Positions 10,373-21,788 of a stretch of DNA of 64,000 nucleotides are shown here, one piece after another. The stretch is from Ochotona curzoniae. Its lineage: Eukaryota; Chordata; Mammalia; Lagomorpha; Ochotonidae. Both the position numbers and the translations under genes were made by a program. The stretch spans positions 79,786,894 to 79,850,893 of the forward strand of contig NW_024467119.1 of assembly GCF_017591425.1 (NCBI RefSeq). Direction: 5' to 3'. The notes beneath the pieces are model-generated. The model was not told where the DNA came from and ran no database searches. It saw nothing but the letters and a program-made list of their open reading frames with translations. Numbering within the stretch: the first letter of the stretch is position 1; each line of letters starts with the position of its first letter.

Positions 10373-10387
10373 GCTCTTGTTATTTTT
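10373..10387. repeat. Target-site duplication of half-L1, right (15 bp)
   Basis: Exact copy of 7387-7401. Confidence 0.85.
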
Positions 10388-10488
10388 AATGCTCTGTTTT
10401 GATGAGCTTGTTAACTCTTGATTTAATTTGCCTTTAGCTGTCACCTATGATGCTTCTTAACATAGACTGTAAAAATTGTGTCTCTCAG

Positions 10489-10637
10489 CCGCTATGTCGG
10501 TGAAAGAAGTCCTCCAAAGTCTGGTTGATGATGGCATGGTCGACTGTGAGAGGATTGGAACATCGAATTACTATTGGGCTTTTCCCAGTAAAGCTCTTCA
10601 TGCAAGGAAACGGAAGTTGGAGGTTCTGGAATCTCAG
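10489..10637 (+). CDS. MND1: MND1 coding exon 3
   Basis: The acceptor is tctctcag (ending 10488) and the donor is GTAAGT at 10638. The 149-bp exon completes the split Thr and encodes about residues 43-92. It contains the [20 protein letters not shown] segment, then an [23 protein letters not shown] stretch, and ends in KLEVLESQ, where the winged helix passes into the first coiled coil. The aromatic run NYYWAFPSK is the most recognisable MND1 signature here. The exon sits in a narrow unique island: an antisense half-L1 ends about 100 bp upstream and a SINE begins about 100 bp downstream. Losing this exon would break the frame. Confidence 0.97.
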
Positions 10638-10736
10638 GTAAGTCACTATGATTAAAAACAATAGATTTACTTTGCAACAGATTGGTTTTACCTGATTTTC
10701 TTGTTTCATGGATCCCTTTACAATTTGGGTTTATTT

Positions 10737-11052
10737 GTTTTTTAAGATTTATTTTTATTTGAAAGGTGAATTTACAGAGAAGCAGAGACAGAGATATCTT
10801 CCATTCACTGGTTCACTCCCCAAATGGCCTCAATGGCCAGAGCTGAGCTGATGTAAAAGCTGGGAGCTAGGAGCTTCTGGGTCTCCCACACATGTGCAGG
10901 GCCCCAAGAACATGAGCCCTCTTTCGCTGTTTTCCCAGGCCATAAACAGAGAACTGTTTTGGAACTGGAGCAACTAGAATTCCAACTGGTGCCCATCTGG
11001 GACACGAGCACCATTCGTGGAAGCTTAGCTTACCATGTCGTGGTGCCAGCCC
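10737..11052 (-). mobile_element. C-type SINE
   Basis: Begins 99 bp after the exon 3 donor. 'ttaagatttatttttatttgaaagg' on the left, 'gtcgtggtgccagccct' on the right. Confidence 0.85.
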
Positions 11053-11477
11053 TCCCTTTACATTTTTAACCTGCATTATGTGACCCATGGTCTAAAAATA
11101 ATCAGTCCATCTTTTTCCAAAATAATCCAGGAACCATAGTATATTTTGATTTTCATCTTCCCACAATTATGACATTGCTGGTATTTAAGGTTTTTTTGTT
11201 ATTTAGATTATTGTTACTTTGAAGTCTTAGGTTTACTGAGAACTGATGGAAAAGTAAAGGGTAACAAATATGAATTCTGTTTTCCCTCCTCAGCACCCAC
11301 AGTGCGACTTCACTTTAAACCATGTGTTTGTCACAACTGATACGATACCAATGCGGGTATCTAATTATTAGTGAAAAGTCATAATTTACAATGATTTACA
11401 TTGGGGTCCATGCTGTTTGTGTCCTGGGGGTTTGATATGTGATGACCTGCATCCATAATTGTGGTGTCATTGCCTGG
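11053..11477. other. Intron 3 unique sequence
   Basis: AT-rich. I see no recognisable repeat or exon. Confidence 0.45.
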
Positions 11478-12080
11478 TTTCCTGTTTCTGTTACTGCAGC
11501 AAAATGCCTGAAGCTTGGTAGTTGTTTTTAAGGATTGTTTGTTTGTTTGAAAGTCAACATTAAGAGAAAAAGATACAGGGGTCTTTCATCAGCTAGTTTA
11601 GTCCCCAGCAGACCGGAGTGGCCAGGGTTGAGTCAGGTGGGAGCCAGATGCTTCATCTGTCTCCTACATGGGTAGCAGAAGCCAAAATACTTGAGCTATC
11701 CTCTGCTGCTTTTCCCAGACCATTAGAAAAGAGTTGCATCAAAAGTGGAGCAGCTAGGACACAAATGGGTTCCCCTATTGAATACCTGCATCTCAGGCAG
11801 TAGCTTTACCCTCTGTGCTGCAATTCAGGCCCTGAGACTGGGTAATCTGTTAAGAGAAGAGGCTTATGTCGCTCTCAGTTCTGGAGTCCAAATACCGTGG
11901 TGTTACCTCTGGCAAGGCTTCCCCTGCTGCAACACCTCATGGCAGGTGGCATTGCAGTGACTGGAGTCCGTGTGAGAGGCAGAGAGAACAGTACGAGACA
12001 GGAAGACAGGGCAGGGAAGGGCCTGTATTTTTATTCATCACTGAGTCCAACGGACCTTTGGAGGGAGACTGGAACTGTAC
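11478..12080 (-). repeat. MaLR-type LTR remnant, split by a SINE
   Basis: 'tttctgttactgcagcaaaatgcctga' (11478-11525) and 'ctgagactgggtaatctgttaagag...ctcagttctgg' (11832 onward) resemble antisense MST/MLT LTRs ('gagactgggtaatttataaag'). The two halves are separated by the SINE at 11526-11831. Confidence 0.5.
11526..11831 (-). mobile_element. Old C-type SINE
   Basis: Diverged minus-strand copy ('gattgtttgtttgtttgaaag' ... 'tgtgctgcaattcaggcc') inserted in the MaLR-type LTR. Confidence 0.7.
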
Positions 12081-12371
12081 ACAACTGTAGCACTAGCCTA
12101 AAATCCTTTGTGCTCTGCCTGTTCACTTGTCTTCCCACTTCTCTGCTAGACCCTGGCAACTGCCTATCTGTACTGTCTCCATCCAAATTTGCATTTCCTA
12201 GAGTGTTACATAGCTGGGATCACACAGCTTTTATTCTTTCAGATTGGTTTCTTTCATTTCATAATATGCATTTAGATTTGTTCTTTGCCTTTTGATCATT
12301 TGTTTTTATCATTTCATCATTTGGGTGTACCCCCAGTTGTTTATCCATTGAGCCATTCAAGAGCATCTTGG

Positions 12372-12654
12372 GTTTGGGGTTATGGTGCAGATGGTCAGAC
12401 CAACCCTTGGAACTTTGATTCCATATCAGAGTGCTGTTCCAAGTCCTGGCGGACCGGGTGTGCTGCTCATGCATGTAGGAAGACAGCAAACAATGGCAAA
12501 TGATTGGACCCCTGCTGCCCAAGTGGCTGACTGGTTGGAGTTTCTGGCTCCTGACTCAGCTTGACCTACGCCTGGCTCCTAGAGCCACTTCAAGGGTGAA
12601 CGAGCAGATGGAAAAGTGCTTCATTGTCTTGCTGTGTTTTTCAGTCACCTTTGT
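12372..12654 (+). mobile_element. Old C-type SINE
   Basis: Strongly diverged plus copy: 'ggggttatggtgcagatgg', 'gacccctgctgcccaagtgg' and 'gggtgaacgagcagatgg' keep the SINE order. Confidence 0.5.
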
Positions 12655-12725
12655 AAAATACTATTGTGTTTTGTTTCTAAGTTATATAAAGCTGCTATGA
12701 ACATTTGTAGGTAGATTTTTATATT

Positions 12726-12960
12726 TTTTATGTATTTATTTTTAGTTTACGATATTTGAAAGGCAGAAAGCAAAGATCTTCTGTCTGCTGGCTCACACCC
12801 GAATGCCTGCAACACTGTCTACAACACTGTCTACCAACACTGGTGTAGACTGAAGTCAGGAGGCCAGAACTCCATTTAGATTAGTAGCCAAGATTTGAAC
12901 CTGGCAATCCAATAAAGGATTAAGGCTTCCTGAGTGCACTCATCCTGCATGCAGGTGTTG
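12726..12960 (-). mobile_element. Old C-type SINE
   Basis: 'gatatttgaaaggcagaaagc...atcttctgtctgctggctcac' head with a short internal duplication ('caacactgtcta' twice) and a degraded right half. Confidence 0.5.
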
Positions 12961-13849
12961 GTGTGGTGAGAAGCTGTCATTTCATTTAAGTGAGTGCCAA
13001 AGAGCGTGATTGATGGATTGTGTGGCAAATACAGGTTTAGTTTTGAAAGAAACTGCCAAGCTGCCATCCAGATAGATGACACCATTTTACACATCAGCTG
13101 CAGTAGATGGTCATTTTTGTTACACTGTATCTACCCCAGAATTCAATGTTGTTGGTGCCTTATATTTAAACCATTCTGGTAGACATGTGCTTTCTGTTGC
13201 TTTAATTTACAGACCCCAGTGTAGAGCAGCTTTTCTATAAGCTTACCTTATCATCTGTAAGAGAGGAGCTGTTGATTTAAGTTGTTGTTCCATTTTTTAA
13301 CTGGGGTTTTAGTTTGTTTTCATACTGTTGCATTTTGAGGCCTTTTGTGTGTGTGTGTTTAAGATGTCAATCTTTTGTCTGATGGTGATTTTCAAGTATT
13401 TTTCTACCACTCTGTGCCTTTTTGTTTCATTCTGTTAGTAGTGTCTTAAACAGCAAATGTTTTCAATTTTGCTTAAGTTTTCTTTCATGGGTATTCTGTT
13501 ATCATATAGGATGTAGCCACAACCAAAGGTCCAGATTCTTTCCTATGTTATCTAGGAATTTTATAGTTTTATTCTGTGTTTAGGTGCATTGTCCATTCTG
13601 AGTTCATTTTTGTCAAAGGTGTAAGATTTGTGTAAAATATTTTTGTATGAGATATCCCAATGCATCTTATTTCATAGGCTTAACACTATTTTCAACAAGG
13701 AATCCTAACTGATGAACCCTTTGGTAATTTCTTCAGCTAAGATTTTAGAATATAAACTCTGTCAGTCTTTATTTGAAAATGTCTAATTTGTCATCACATC
13801 TTGAATATACAAAGATGCTCTGAAATGTTTATGGAAATGTTATCAAAAG

Positions 13850-16683
13850 CCAGAATAAAAACCAACAACTATAGTGTATGCAAACAGCCCCAAGATGGAA
13901 AAAGATGTAGCCAGCAAGGTACTATTCAAAATAACGGAGAAAGGTATGAGGTATCCAGGAATAAACCTAACCAAAAACGTAGGAGACCTCTTTGAAGAAA
14001 ACTGCAAAACACTTTAAAAAGAAATTGAGGAACACCTCAAAAGATGGAGAAACATACCATGTTCCTGGATGGGTAAAATAAATATCATTAAAATGTCCAT
14101 ACTACCAAAAGCAATATATACATTCAACGCAATCCCAATCAAATTACCCAAAACATCCTTCATTGAACTGAAAAAATGGCACAAGGGTTCATCTGGAAAC
14201 ACAAAAAAACACAAATAGCTAGAACCATTCTAAAGAATAGGAAGTTAACAGGGGGAATCACAGTCCCGGACCTCTGGACATACTATAGGGCAGTGGTTAT
14301 TAAAACAACAGTACTGGCACAAAGATAGAGAGGAGGATCAGTGGAGCAGAATAGAAACAACAGAAAGGAACCCACGCAGATACAGCCAAATAATCTTTGA
14401 CAAAAAGACAGACTACAATCCAGGCAAATGGGAAGGTCTCTTCAATAAATGCTCTTGGGACAAATGGCAGATGGCCTGCAGAAACAGGAAGATAGACCCA
14501 CATCTTTCACCATACACCAAGATCAAATCTAAATGGATAAAAGACCTAAACCTACATCCAGAAACCTTGAAACTTTTGGAAGAAAATATTGGAAATACCC
14601 TACAAGATCTAGGTATAGGCCCTGACTTCCTAAAAAGGACACCAAAAGCAATAGCAATCAAGACTAAAACAAATGGGACCTCATCAAACTAAGAAGCTTC
14701 TGTACAGCAAGGGAAACAATCAACAAAGTTAAAAAAAGCAACCCACAGAATGGGAGAAGATCTTTGCACACTACATAGGTGATAGGGGGCTAATCTCCAG
14801 AATATACAAAAATCTCCAGTACAACCAAAACAACAAAACAAACAAACCACTCAAGAAATGGGCAAGGGAAATGGGCAAACATTTCACAAAGGAACAAACC
14901 TGAATGGCAAACAAACATATGAAAAAATGCTCAAATTCCCTGGCAATAAGGGAAATCCAAATTAAGACATCAATGAAGTACCACCTAACGCCAGTAAGAG
15001 TGGCTCACATACAAAAAACTGCCAACGACACTTGTTGGCGAGGATGTGGGGGAAAGGGAACCCTACTCCACTGCTGGTGGGACTGCAGGCTTGTACAGCC
15101 TTTATGGAAATCAGTATGGAGAACACTCAACTGAAAATCTGCATACCATATGACCCAGGAATAGCACTCCTAGGAATATATCCAAAATACCTGTTACATG
15201 ACAAACCTGAATGCACCCCTATCATAGCAGCACAATCAATAATTGCAAAAGCTTGGAAGCAACTGAAATGCCCATCAACAGAAGACTGGATAAGAAAGCT
15301 ATGGTTCATTTACTCCATGGAATACTACTCAGCTATTAAAAAAAACGAAATGCAGTTCTTTGTAGTCAAATGAGCCCAACTGGAAACCATTATGCTAAGG
15401 GAAATGAGCCAATCCCAAAAGGTTAGATACCACATGTTTGCCTTAAGTTAAGATCAAATGATGTCAATCTGAAAAATAGTACCTGTAAATTGTAATATTA
15501 TTTCAACCTCAAACAGCCTGTATCACATGCAGTAAGATATTGTGACATAACCAATGAACTGACAATCAATGTGAATCAGACTGCTTATGGTCTACATCAA
15601 AGAATTATAAAACCTAATATCCTTTTTTTTTTTAAACCTAATATACTTTTAAGACCCTATGCTACTCAGTAATGGGGCGGGAGAGCAGAGAAATCTTACA
15701 TCTCCTTAGAATGTTTGAGGAAAACGTGAAGTATAGTGTATCAGGAACATAACAGGTAACTCATAGACAACAGACTCGAATCAGCATTAGACAATAGTAA
15801 AACTACAAAAACATATAGGGGGAATCAAGAGCAATCCTGACAACCTCTTAACAGGAGGTCATATGCACAGAGCAGGAGGGGGACCCCAGAGTGGAGCAGA
15901 CAGACAGGAGGAGGCTTGTATCCCAACCCTGGAGACTCCTGGATCCTCACCAAGGACTAAAGGTACGGGCACCAAGGGCTACATCCCAGCCGCCAAGGAG
16001 ACCATGGGGAATTGGAGTGCCTTCGGAGGCCGAGAACTCTGAGGTCATCCACCCCCGTTTGGATCTACCACATGGGATGGAAGAAGCCCAAATCCTTCCT
16101 CACAGGATCCAAAGTCATCAGAACAACAGCCACGAGTCCTGAGCGGTCCCCAGAAACAGAATAACAGTAAACTTCCTTCAGGAATCGGGAGAGGAGCTTT
16201 CTCTGGTCCTTACTTAGTTCCGACTTTGGATCCCCACCCTCTCTTGCAATGACCATCAGAGTCACTCCGGAGCCCCCACGTCCCCCAAAAAAACCAAACA
16301 AAAACTTAGAATAGATAGAGAACAACAAGGAAACCTTGGAACCAGGCAGGAAACGGTCAGCTTGGATTCACGTATACCTTACTAGGTGGGACACAAAGAT
16401 TAGGTACTCTTCACTAAGGTATTGAAGATTTCCCTGCACACCCCTCCTAAAACTGTACCTCAACTGTTGATATATGCCTTGTTAGATTTATAAGCCAGTT
16501 TAGACTATCCTAAAATCTGCCAAGTTCAGCAAAAATGCTTCAACACTATAAACTGCTAAATTCTAAAATGAAAATAGACACAAGACAGCTGAATAGTATC
16601 CTATAGCCATTTTAAGGTGTGTAGAAGCTGGTTGCATATAAACTAAAATTGAAGTGTCAATGAAGTACTCATAGGATGTGGTT
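13850..16683 (+). mobile_element. L1 3' portion (ORF2 C-terminus and 3'UTR)
   Basis: 5'-truncated lagomorph-type L1. In several shifted frames the ORF2 C-terminal region is readable: SPYTKIKSKWIKDLNLHPET (about 14508), [20 protein letters not shown] (14904), [11 protein letters not shown], the Cys-rich [18 protein letters not shown] (around 15030), and a TEDWIRKLWFIYSMEYYSAI end (around 15300). Frameshifts separate these blocks, so it is a dead copy. The 3'UTR runs on from about 15375 and resumes after the SINE at 17052-17234. I found no clear polyA end. Confidence 0.75.
14471..15373 (+). pseudogene. L1 ORF2 C-terminal region, frameshifted
   Basis: Three overlapping frames (14471-14692, 14904-15134, 15032-15373) cover the post-RT region of ORF2p, including the CCHC-like cysteine domain (C..C......HC..DC) needed for retrotransposition. 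A stop follows each block and the frame changes near 15050. Confidence 0.75.
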
Positions 16684-17051
16684 AAGAACTTGCATTTTTT
16701 GGGCCCAGCAGCGTGGCCTAGCGCCTTAAGTTCTCGCCTTGAACTCACCAGGATCCCATATGGGCGCCGGTTCTAATCCTGGCAGACCTGCTTCCCATCC
16801 AGCTCCTTGCTTGTGGCCTGGGAAAGCAGTCAAGGACGGCCCAAAGCTTTGGGACCCTGCACCCACGTGGGAGACCCGGAAGAGGCTTCTGGCTCCTGAC
16901 TTAGGATGGGTACAGCACCGGCCATTGTGGTCACTTGGGGAGTGAATCATCAGATGGAAGATCTTCCTCTCTGTCTCTCCTGCTCTCTGGATATCTGACT
17001 TTGTAATAAAAATAAATAAATCTTTAAAAAAAAAAAGAACTTGCATTTTTT
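16684..17051. repeat. 17-bp target-site duplication pair bracketing a SINE
   Basis: AAGAACTTGCATTTTTT at 16684-16700 and again at 17035-17051, an exact match. Confidence 0.9.
16701..17034 (+). mobile_element. C-type SINE, young, complete
   Basis: Starts 'gggcccagcagcgtggcct'. A box (gtggcctagcg) and B box (ggttctaatcc) are both readable. It ends in AATAAA-rich tail plus polyA. Flanked by the exact 17-bp duplication and inserted in the L1 3'UTR. Confidence 0.92.
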
Positions 17052-17234
17052 AACATAATGGTTACTCAATACCATGTCAATTAATTCCATAATGTTGTAA
17101 ATTGTTGTTGATGTTATGTTGGGGCTTTTAATTGATTGGGATGATATTCTGCCAGCTCTACCTTCAGACCAGAGATGGTCTCCCCAAGAAACTGTTGAAT
17201 TTATCTGGACAATAAGATGCTGGACTCTATGCTT
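17052..17234 (+). mobile_element. Continuation of L1 3'UTR
   Basis: 'ccaagaaactgttgaatttatctgg...acaataagatgctggactc' continues the L1 3'UTR after the SINE. Assignment is by continuity and by memory of lagomorph L1 ends. Confidence 0.45.
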
Positions 17235-17552
17235 GGGCCTGATGTGGTAGCCTAGTGGCTAAAGTCTTCGCCTTGCACCCAGTGGGATTGCATGTGGACA
17301 GCAGTTCTAATCCCAGCAACCCTGCACCCCATCCAGCTCCCTGTTTGTGGCCTGGAAAGGCAGTCGAGGATGGCCCAAAGCCAAGGGACCCTGTACCCGT
17401 GTGGGAGACCCAGAAGAGGCTCTGGGCTCCTGGCTTTGGATGGTCTTGGCTCTGGCCATTGTGGCCGCTTGTGGAGTGAATCAATGGACAGAATATCTTC
17501 CTCTCTGTCTCTCCTCCTCTCTGTATAACTGACTTTCCAGGTTTTTTTTTAA
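17235..17552 (+). mobile_element. C-type SINE
   Basis: 'gggcctgatgtggtagccta' start, 'atgtggacagcagttctaatcc' B-box area, 'gactttccagg' then T-run end. Confidence 0.85.
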
Positions 17553-17673
17553 GCTTGGATTTCAAGATTCATTGGCAAACAAAATAACTATGTTCTAATA
17601 CCATTTTTCAAACAGACTTTGTGAAGTTTTCTTGAATTATTTCTTTTTCCCCATTTAAAACATATGGCATGTA

Positions 17674-17697
17674 TGTGTGTGTGTGTGTGTGTGTGTT
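17674..17697. repeat. (TG)n microsatellite
   Basis: About 11-12 TG repeats. Confidence 0.95.
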
Positions 17698-17873
17698 TGC
17701 TATCAATAGTGAGATGTGTGCTGTTAGTCTAATTGATTTTTTTTGGTTTCCTTAGTAATCTCTTTCCTGTTTGCTTTTAAGATTGTGTTTTATTTATTTT
17801 TTTTAATAAGGAGTCTCAATTTGCATTTGTTTTTGTTTCTTAAGACCATCGCTGCTACTGCAGTCTGATGATT

Positions 17874-17886
17874 GAAATCTATTATA
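17874..17886. repeat. Target-site duplication, left (13 bp)
   Basis: GAAATCTATTATA, identical to 20984-20996. Confidence 0.9.
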
Positions 17887-20800
17887 GGGGAGCTTCCAGC
17901 AGTGTGGTGCCTGCTGAAGGTTCCTGAGCCAGGTCGGACTCAATGCTTGGTGCCCTGGCCACGGTCACCGCTTCTAAGCAGTGAGTGAGACCTGGGCTTT
18001 AGGGATGAGTGGGCCCAACCCTGTGGAAATACAAGTCCCACTGGTTAGCTCAAGAGTTGTGGTGATGGCTGAACTAGGTGTGAACATGGAACCTACCAAC
18101 ACTCATGGGTACTGGGGCCGAGATTAGGCTGCGCAGGTCCAATCTGCAGCACCTGCATGTACATCCTAAAACAGGGTGTGGGGCGGGCTGGGCTGCAACA
18201 TCCTCCAGCTCATACAAAAGTTGAAACGGAGGGGCAGACTATGTGCCAAGCAAGGGTCTAGCACCTGCTGGTGCATGTGGAATCTGGATCAGGGAGTGGG
18301 TCGAGTAGGGGAACCTGGGAAGCTCCCCTATGGGGTCATAGCTCCTGCTGGTGAGCACATGATTCAGGCCTGGGTATTGGACAACCTGGACAGGGTAGCT
18401 CCAACTATTGGCTAACGTGTGGGTTGGTTTTGGAGTGGGGCGGACCAGGCAGGGCTGAGCAAACCTTAGCTCACCAGCAAGAGCTGAAACCAGGCTGGAG
18501 CATAGGTCAAGCTGGACTAGGCTGCTGCACCCACCAGTTTGCATGAGCCAGGGATGGGAGCAGACTGAGCAGGACCATGTTTCAGCACCCTCCAGCGAGT
18601 GGTGGGACTTGGGGCATGCCGGGTCAGGAGAGGCTACAGCATCCAAAGACAAAGCTCATGACAGGTGAGGGACCATGCCAAGCTAGGTCAGAGCAACCAC
18701 TGGCACATGCAAGATCTATGGATGGAAACACACCTGGTTGGGGAGCTAAGAGGATGCCTTTGCTGGGTTGTGGTTCCCACTGGTAAGTGCAGAGGCTGGA
18801 ATGGGAACCACATTCTGGTCTGGACATGGCTGTAGCATACCTTGGCACAAGTGTGGACTGGGCCTGGGTGTACCAGACTGGGTTAGACTCCAGCACCCAC
18901 TAGTGCTTGCTAGAACCAGGGTAGGAGTAGGACAGGCAAGGCTAGGTTTTTGCCCCTGCTGGGTCAGATGTGAGTTATGTCTGGGTGTGGACTGGGCTAG
19001 GCTGGGCTGTAACACCCAACAATAATACCAGAATGGGTTGAAGGCCAGTCAGGAAAGGCCATTATTTCTACTAGGACAGTAGGTAGACTGAGTAGGGCTG
19101 GCCCATGGACCCACCTGTGTGCCCGAGATCTGGCACTGGGAGAGGTTTTGATGGAGGAGCTTGGGAAACTGCTCTGTCAGGACACAGTCCCTGCAGGTGA
19201 ACACAAGAGCCATGATAGGGAGCAGCCCCAGACCAGGCCAGGGAACAGTACCCAGCAGCATTCATTTGGTGCAGGTTGGGAGTGAACCAGGCTGGGCCAG
19301 TTCACATCACCCACTGGCAAATCTGAGCACCAGAATGGAGTGTGGGTTGGGCCAGGTTCGGTCACAACACAAACAGGTACAGATGAGGGCTGGGACTAGG
19401 TGCCGACTAGGCTGGGCTAAACTGTAGCCCTCACCAGCGTGAGCTAGCATTGGGAGTAGGCCGGGCCGGGCCAGGCTGCCACACCCACTGGCAAAAGCCG
19501 AGGTGAGGCAGGCCATGCCAGGTTGGGCCGCAGCACCCAACCAGCACACGTGAGACCCCGGGAAAAAGGTCAAAGCCAGTAGTGGGGCTGCATGGGTCTC
19601 CCTTGCTGGATTACCATTCCCACTGGAAAGCCTGAGTTGGGATGAAGACAGTCCAGACTGGGCAGAGCTATAGCACCTGTTGGTCTCATGTGAGCTGGAC
19701 CAGGGAAAAGCCAGACTAGGTTGACTATTCCTGCTGCTGCAAACATAAGTCAGAGTGGGTGTGGGTTAGTTGGACTTTGCATCGGCTGGTAGATGCTGGC
19801 ATGAGGACCTAATTCTGTCAAGCCAAATTGCAGAACCAGCAGGAGAGTGCATGATCCGGGAGTGGGAGTAGAACCAGTGGGGAAACAGTGGGCACCTCTC
19901 TTTTGGATTGCCACTCTGGTGAGCATGAGACCCAGGACTGGAAAAGGCATGGCTAGACCGAGAGTGGCACCCGCCAGCACGTGTGTGGGCTGAATGGTGT
20001 GGCTAGTTGGGTTGAACGAGGCTTCAGCACCCATTGACATGTAAGAGCTGAATGGGATGTGAGACTGGACCAGTTTGCTATACATACTGGCAAGCATGAG
20101 AACCAGGACAGGGGGTATAACTGGTGGGGGTTATTATGGGTTGCTCTGCCTAGCCTGCAGCTCCCACTGGTTTGCATAGGGGCCTAGTGTGTGCTGGGCA
20201 TGATCGGGTTGGGCTCCAACACCACTGGTTTGTGTAGAAGACGGGGCTGCAGGCAGAACTGACCCAGCAGTTGCAACCGCCAGCATATGCATAGGTTAAT
20301 TGGGGCAATGGACTGTACTGGACCCTTTCCTGGCAAGCACACACAAGAATCTGGTCTGGGGTCACCTCAGATGAAGTTTTTTTTTTTGAGGATCACCCCA
20401 ATCAAACTGCTAGACTCAGAATCCCAACCATGGAGAGAATTACACGTTCCATGGTCTGATTGTGGAGTGCATTTGTCCAAGTTGAGCCTCCACAATGGCT
20501 CAGACGGAGCAGTGGACAGCATATCCAGGTGCACATGGAAGATATGGAAGTCCATTGGAGCCTGCAGAGTGTACCTGGTACCACAGCAGAGCACAAAGGA
20601 CAGAACAAATTGATCAACTACCCCAGCCACATGTTGGCAGTGAAAATCTGGGCAAGTGGAGATGCTAAGTTGGACTATGTCAGCCCCTGGATTCTGGGTA
20701 GATATCATTGTGCTTGGAATGGCAAGATTGGCAGGAATTCAGAACAGTTGAACTATCGAAACCATTTGAGCAGTGCCCTCAGAGAATGCCCTGCATCGGG

Positions 20801-20983
20801 ACCCTGGGATGGTTTGGAGGGTGGGTATGGCTTCTACCCTTTGTCTCTCCCCTTCCCCCAGATACAGGAAGGAAAAAAGAGAATGTGGAAACAATGGTCT
20901 TTCCCACTTTCTTGTAGCCCTTTGTGCCCTAATCAACTATGTGAAAATCATCAAAATTTAAAAAAAAAAGTGAATGGAAAAAA
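17887..20983 (+). mobile_element. GC-rich retroelement, copy B (3.1 kb, complete insertion)
   Basis: The best-defined copy of the family. 5' end 'ggggagcttccagcagtgtg' follows the left target duplication. From about 17990 to 20330 there is a body of degenerate units about 60 bp long, each around 'gggctgcagcaccc', 'ccactggca', 'gtgagagctggga'. From about 20390 a conserved single-copy 3' segment (~590 bp) runs to an A-rich tail (20960-20983). The 13-bp target duplication is exact. No long sense ORF exists, so it must have been moved by another element's machinery, most likely L1. Family name unknown to me. Confidence 0.8.
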
Positions 20984-20996
20984 GAAATCTATTATA
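20984..20996. repeat. Target-site duplication, right (13 bp)
   Basis: Exact match to 17874-17886. Confidence 0.9.
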
Positions 20997-21167
20997 AAGT
21001 TATAAGGTAGTATCACTTATGTATTTCCTCTTCCCTGTCAGCTTTGCTCTTGTGGGATTCCTGTTTGACATGCTTCTGCATTTTAGCTCATGTGCTGTTT
21101 AATGACTTTTAACTATGTCCATGCTCATATCCCTTGTCATTCATTGTTTTTAATTTTCTTGAGTTCC

Positions 21168-21405
21168 CAGGGCGTGCTTTCAGCCTGGCAGCCAAGATGC
21201 CCACTTACCACAGCCGAGTCTCTGGGTTCTGTGCCCAGTTCTAAGCAATGCAGACCCTGGGTGGCAGTGATGGCTCAGGTGCTTGGGTCCCTACCACCCA
21301 CATGGGAGACCTACACTGAGGTTCCAGCTTTGGCCCTGGCCATTGTGGTGATGTGAGCAGTGAACCAGCTGATGAAAGTGCTCTCTTATGTTCTTAAAAT
21401 GAATA
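21168..21405 (+). mobile_element. Old C-type SINE
   Basis: 'ggtgcttgggtccctaccaccc', 'acatgggagacctacac', 'gtgaaccagctgatg' keep the SINE order. The head is degraded. Confidence 0.55.
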
Positions 21406-21454
21406 GCATTTTTTAATTAATTAGAAGTTAATCATTTTAATTAAGTAATTTAGA

Positions 21455-21756
21455 TGAAAGGCTGAAAGACAGAGGGGGAGAGATTGAGAGAAAGAGATGC
21501 CTGCCATCTGCTTGTCCACTCCCAAATATCCACAACAGCAGGAGCTGATCAGGTGGGAGCCGGGGACTGCACCCAGGTCTCCCACATCAGTGGCAGGAAG
21601 CCAGTTACTTGGGCTATCATCTGCTGCATTGATAGGCACTGCATGAAGTTGGATGGGAAGTGGAGTAGAGGAGCCTAACTCACACTGATGCTCTCGTGCA
21701 TGTCACAAGTAACAACAGCCATAGCAATACAGCAGTACTGTACCACAGTGCTGCCT
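21455..21756 (-). mobile_element. Old C-type SINE
   Basis: 'gatgaaaggctgaaagacagag' head and 'gtaccacagtgctgcctc' end, with extra sequence near 21690-21740. Confidence 0.65.
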
Positions 21757-21788
21757 CATTAATATACTTTTTAAAATTAATTTCCTCA

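Larger units (their letters stand above)
12180..13790 (-). repeat. Ancient L1M remnant, interrupted by two SINEs
   Basis: Antisense L1 3' ORF2 segments: 'cctagagtgttacatagctgggatcacacagc', 'gttgtttatccattgagccattcaagagcatcttggg', 'agctgctatgaacatttgtagg', 'gtttagttttgaaagaaactgccaagctg' and 'ttttgaggcctttt...tcttttgtctgatg'. The segments are collinear with mammalian L1M elements and are broken by SINEs at 12372 and 12726. Confidence 0.6.

Noticed and set aside
20460..21005. 181-codon open frame on the plus strand
   Set aside because: It lies in the 3' module of the GC-rich retroelement and is not conserved as a frame in copies A and D.
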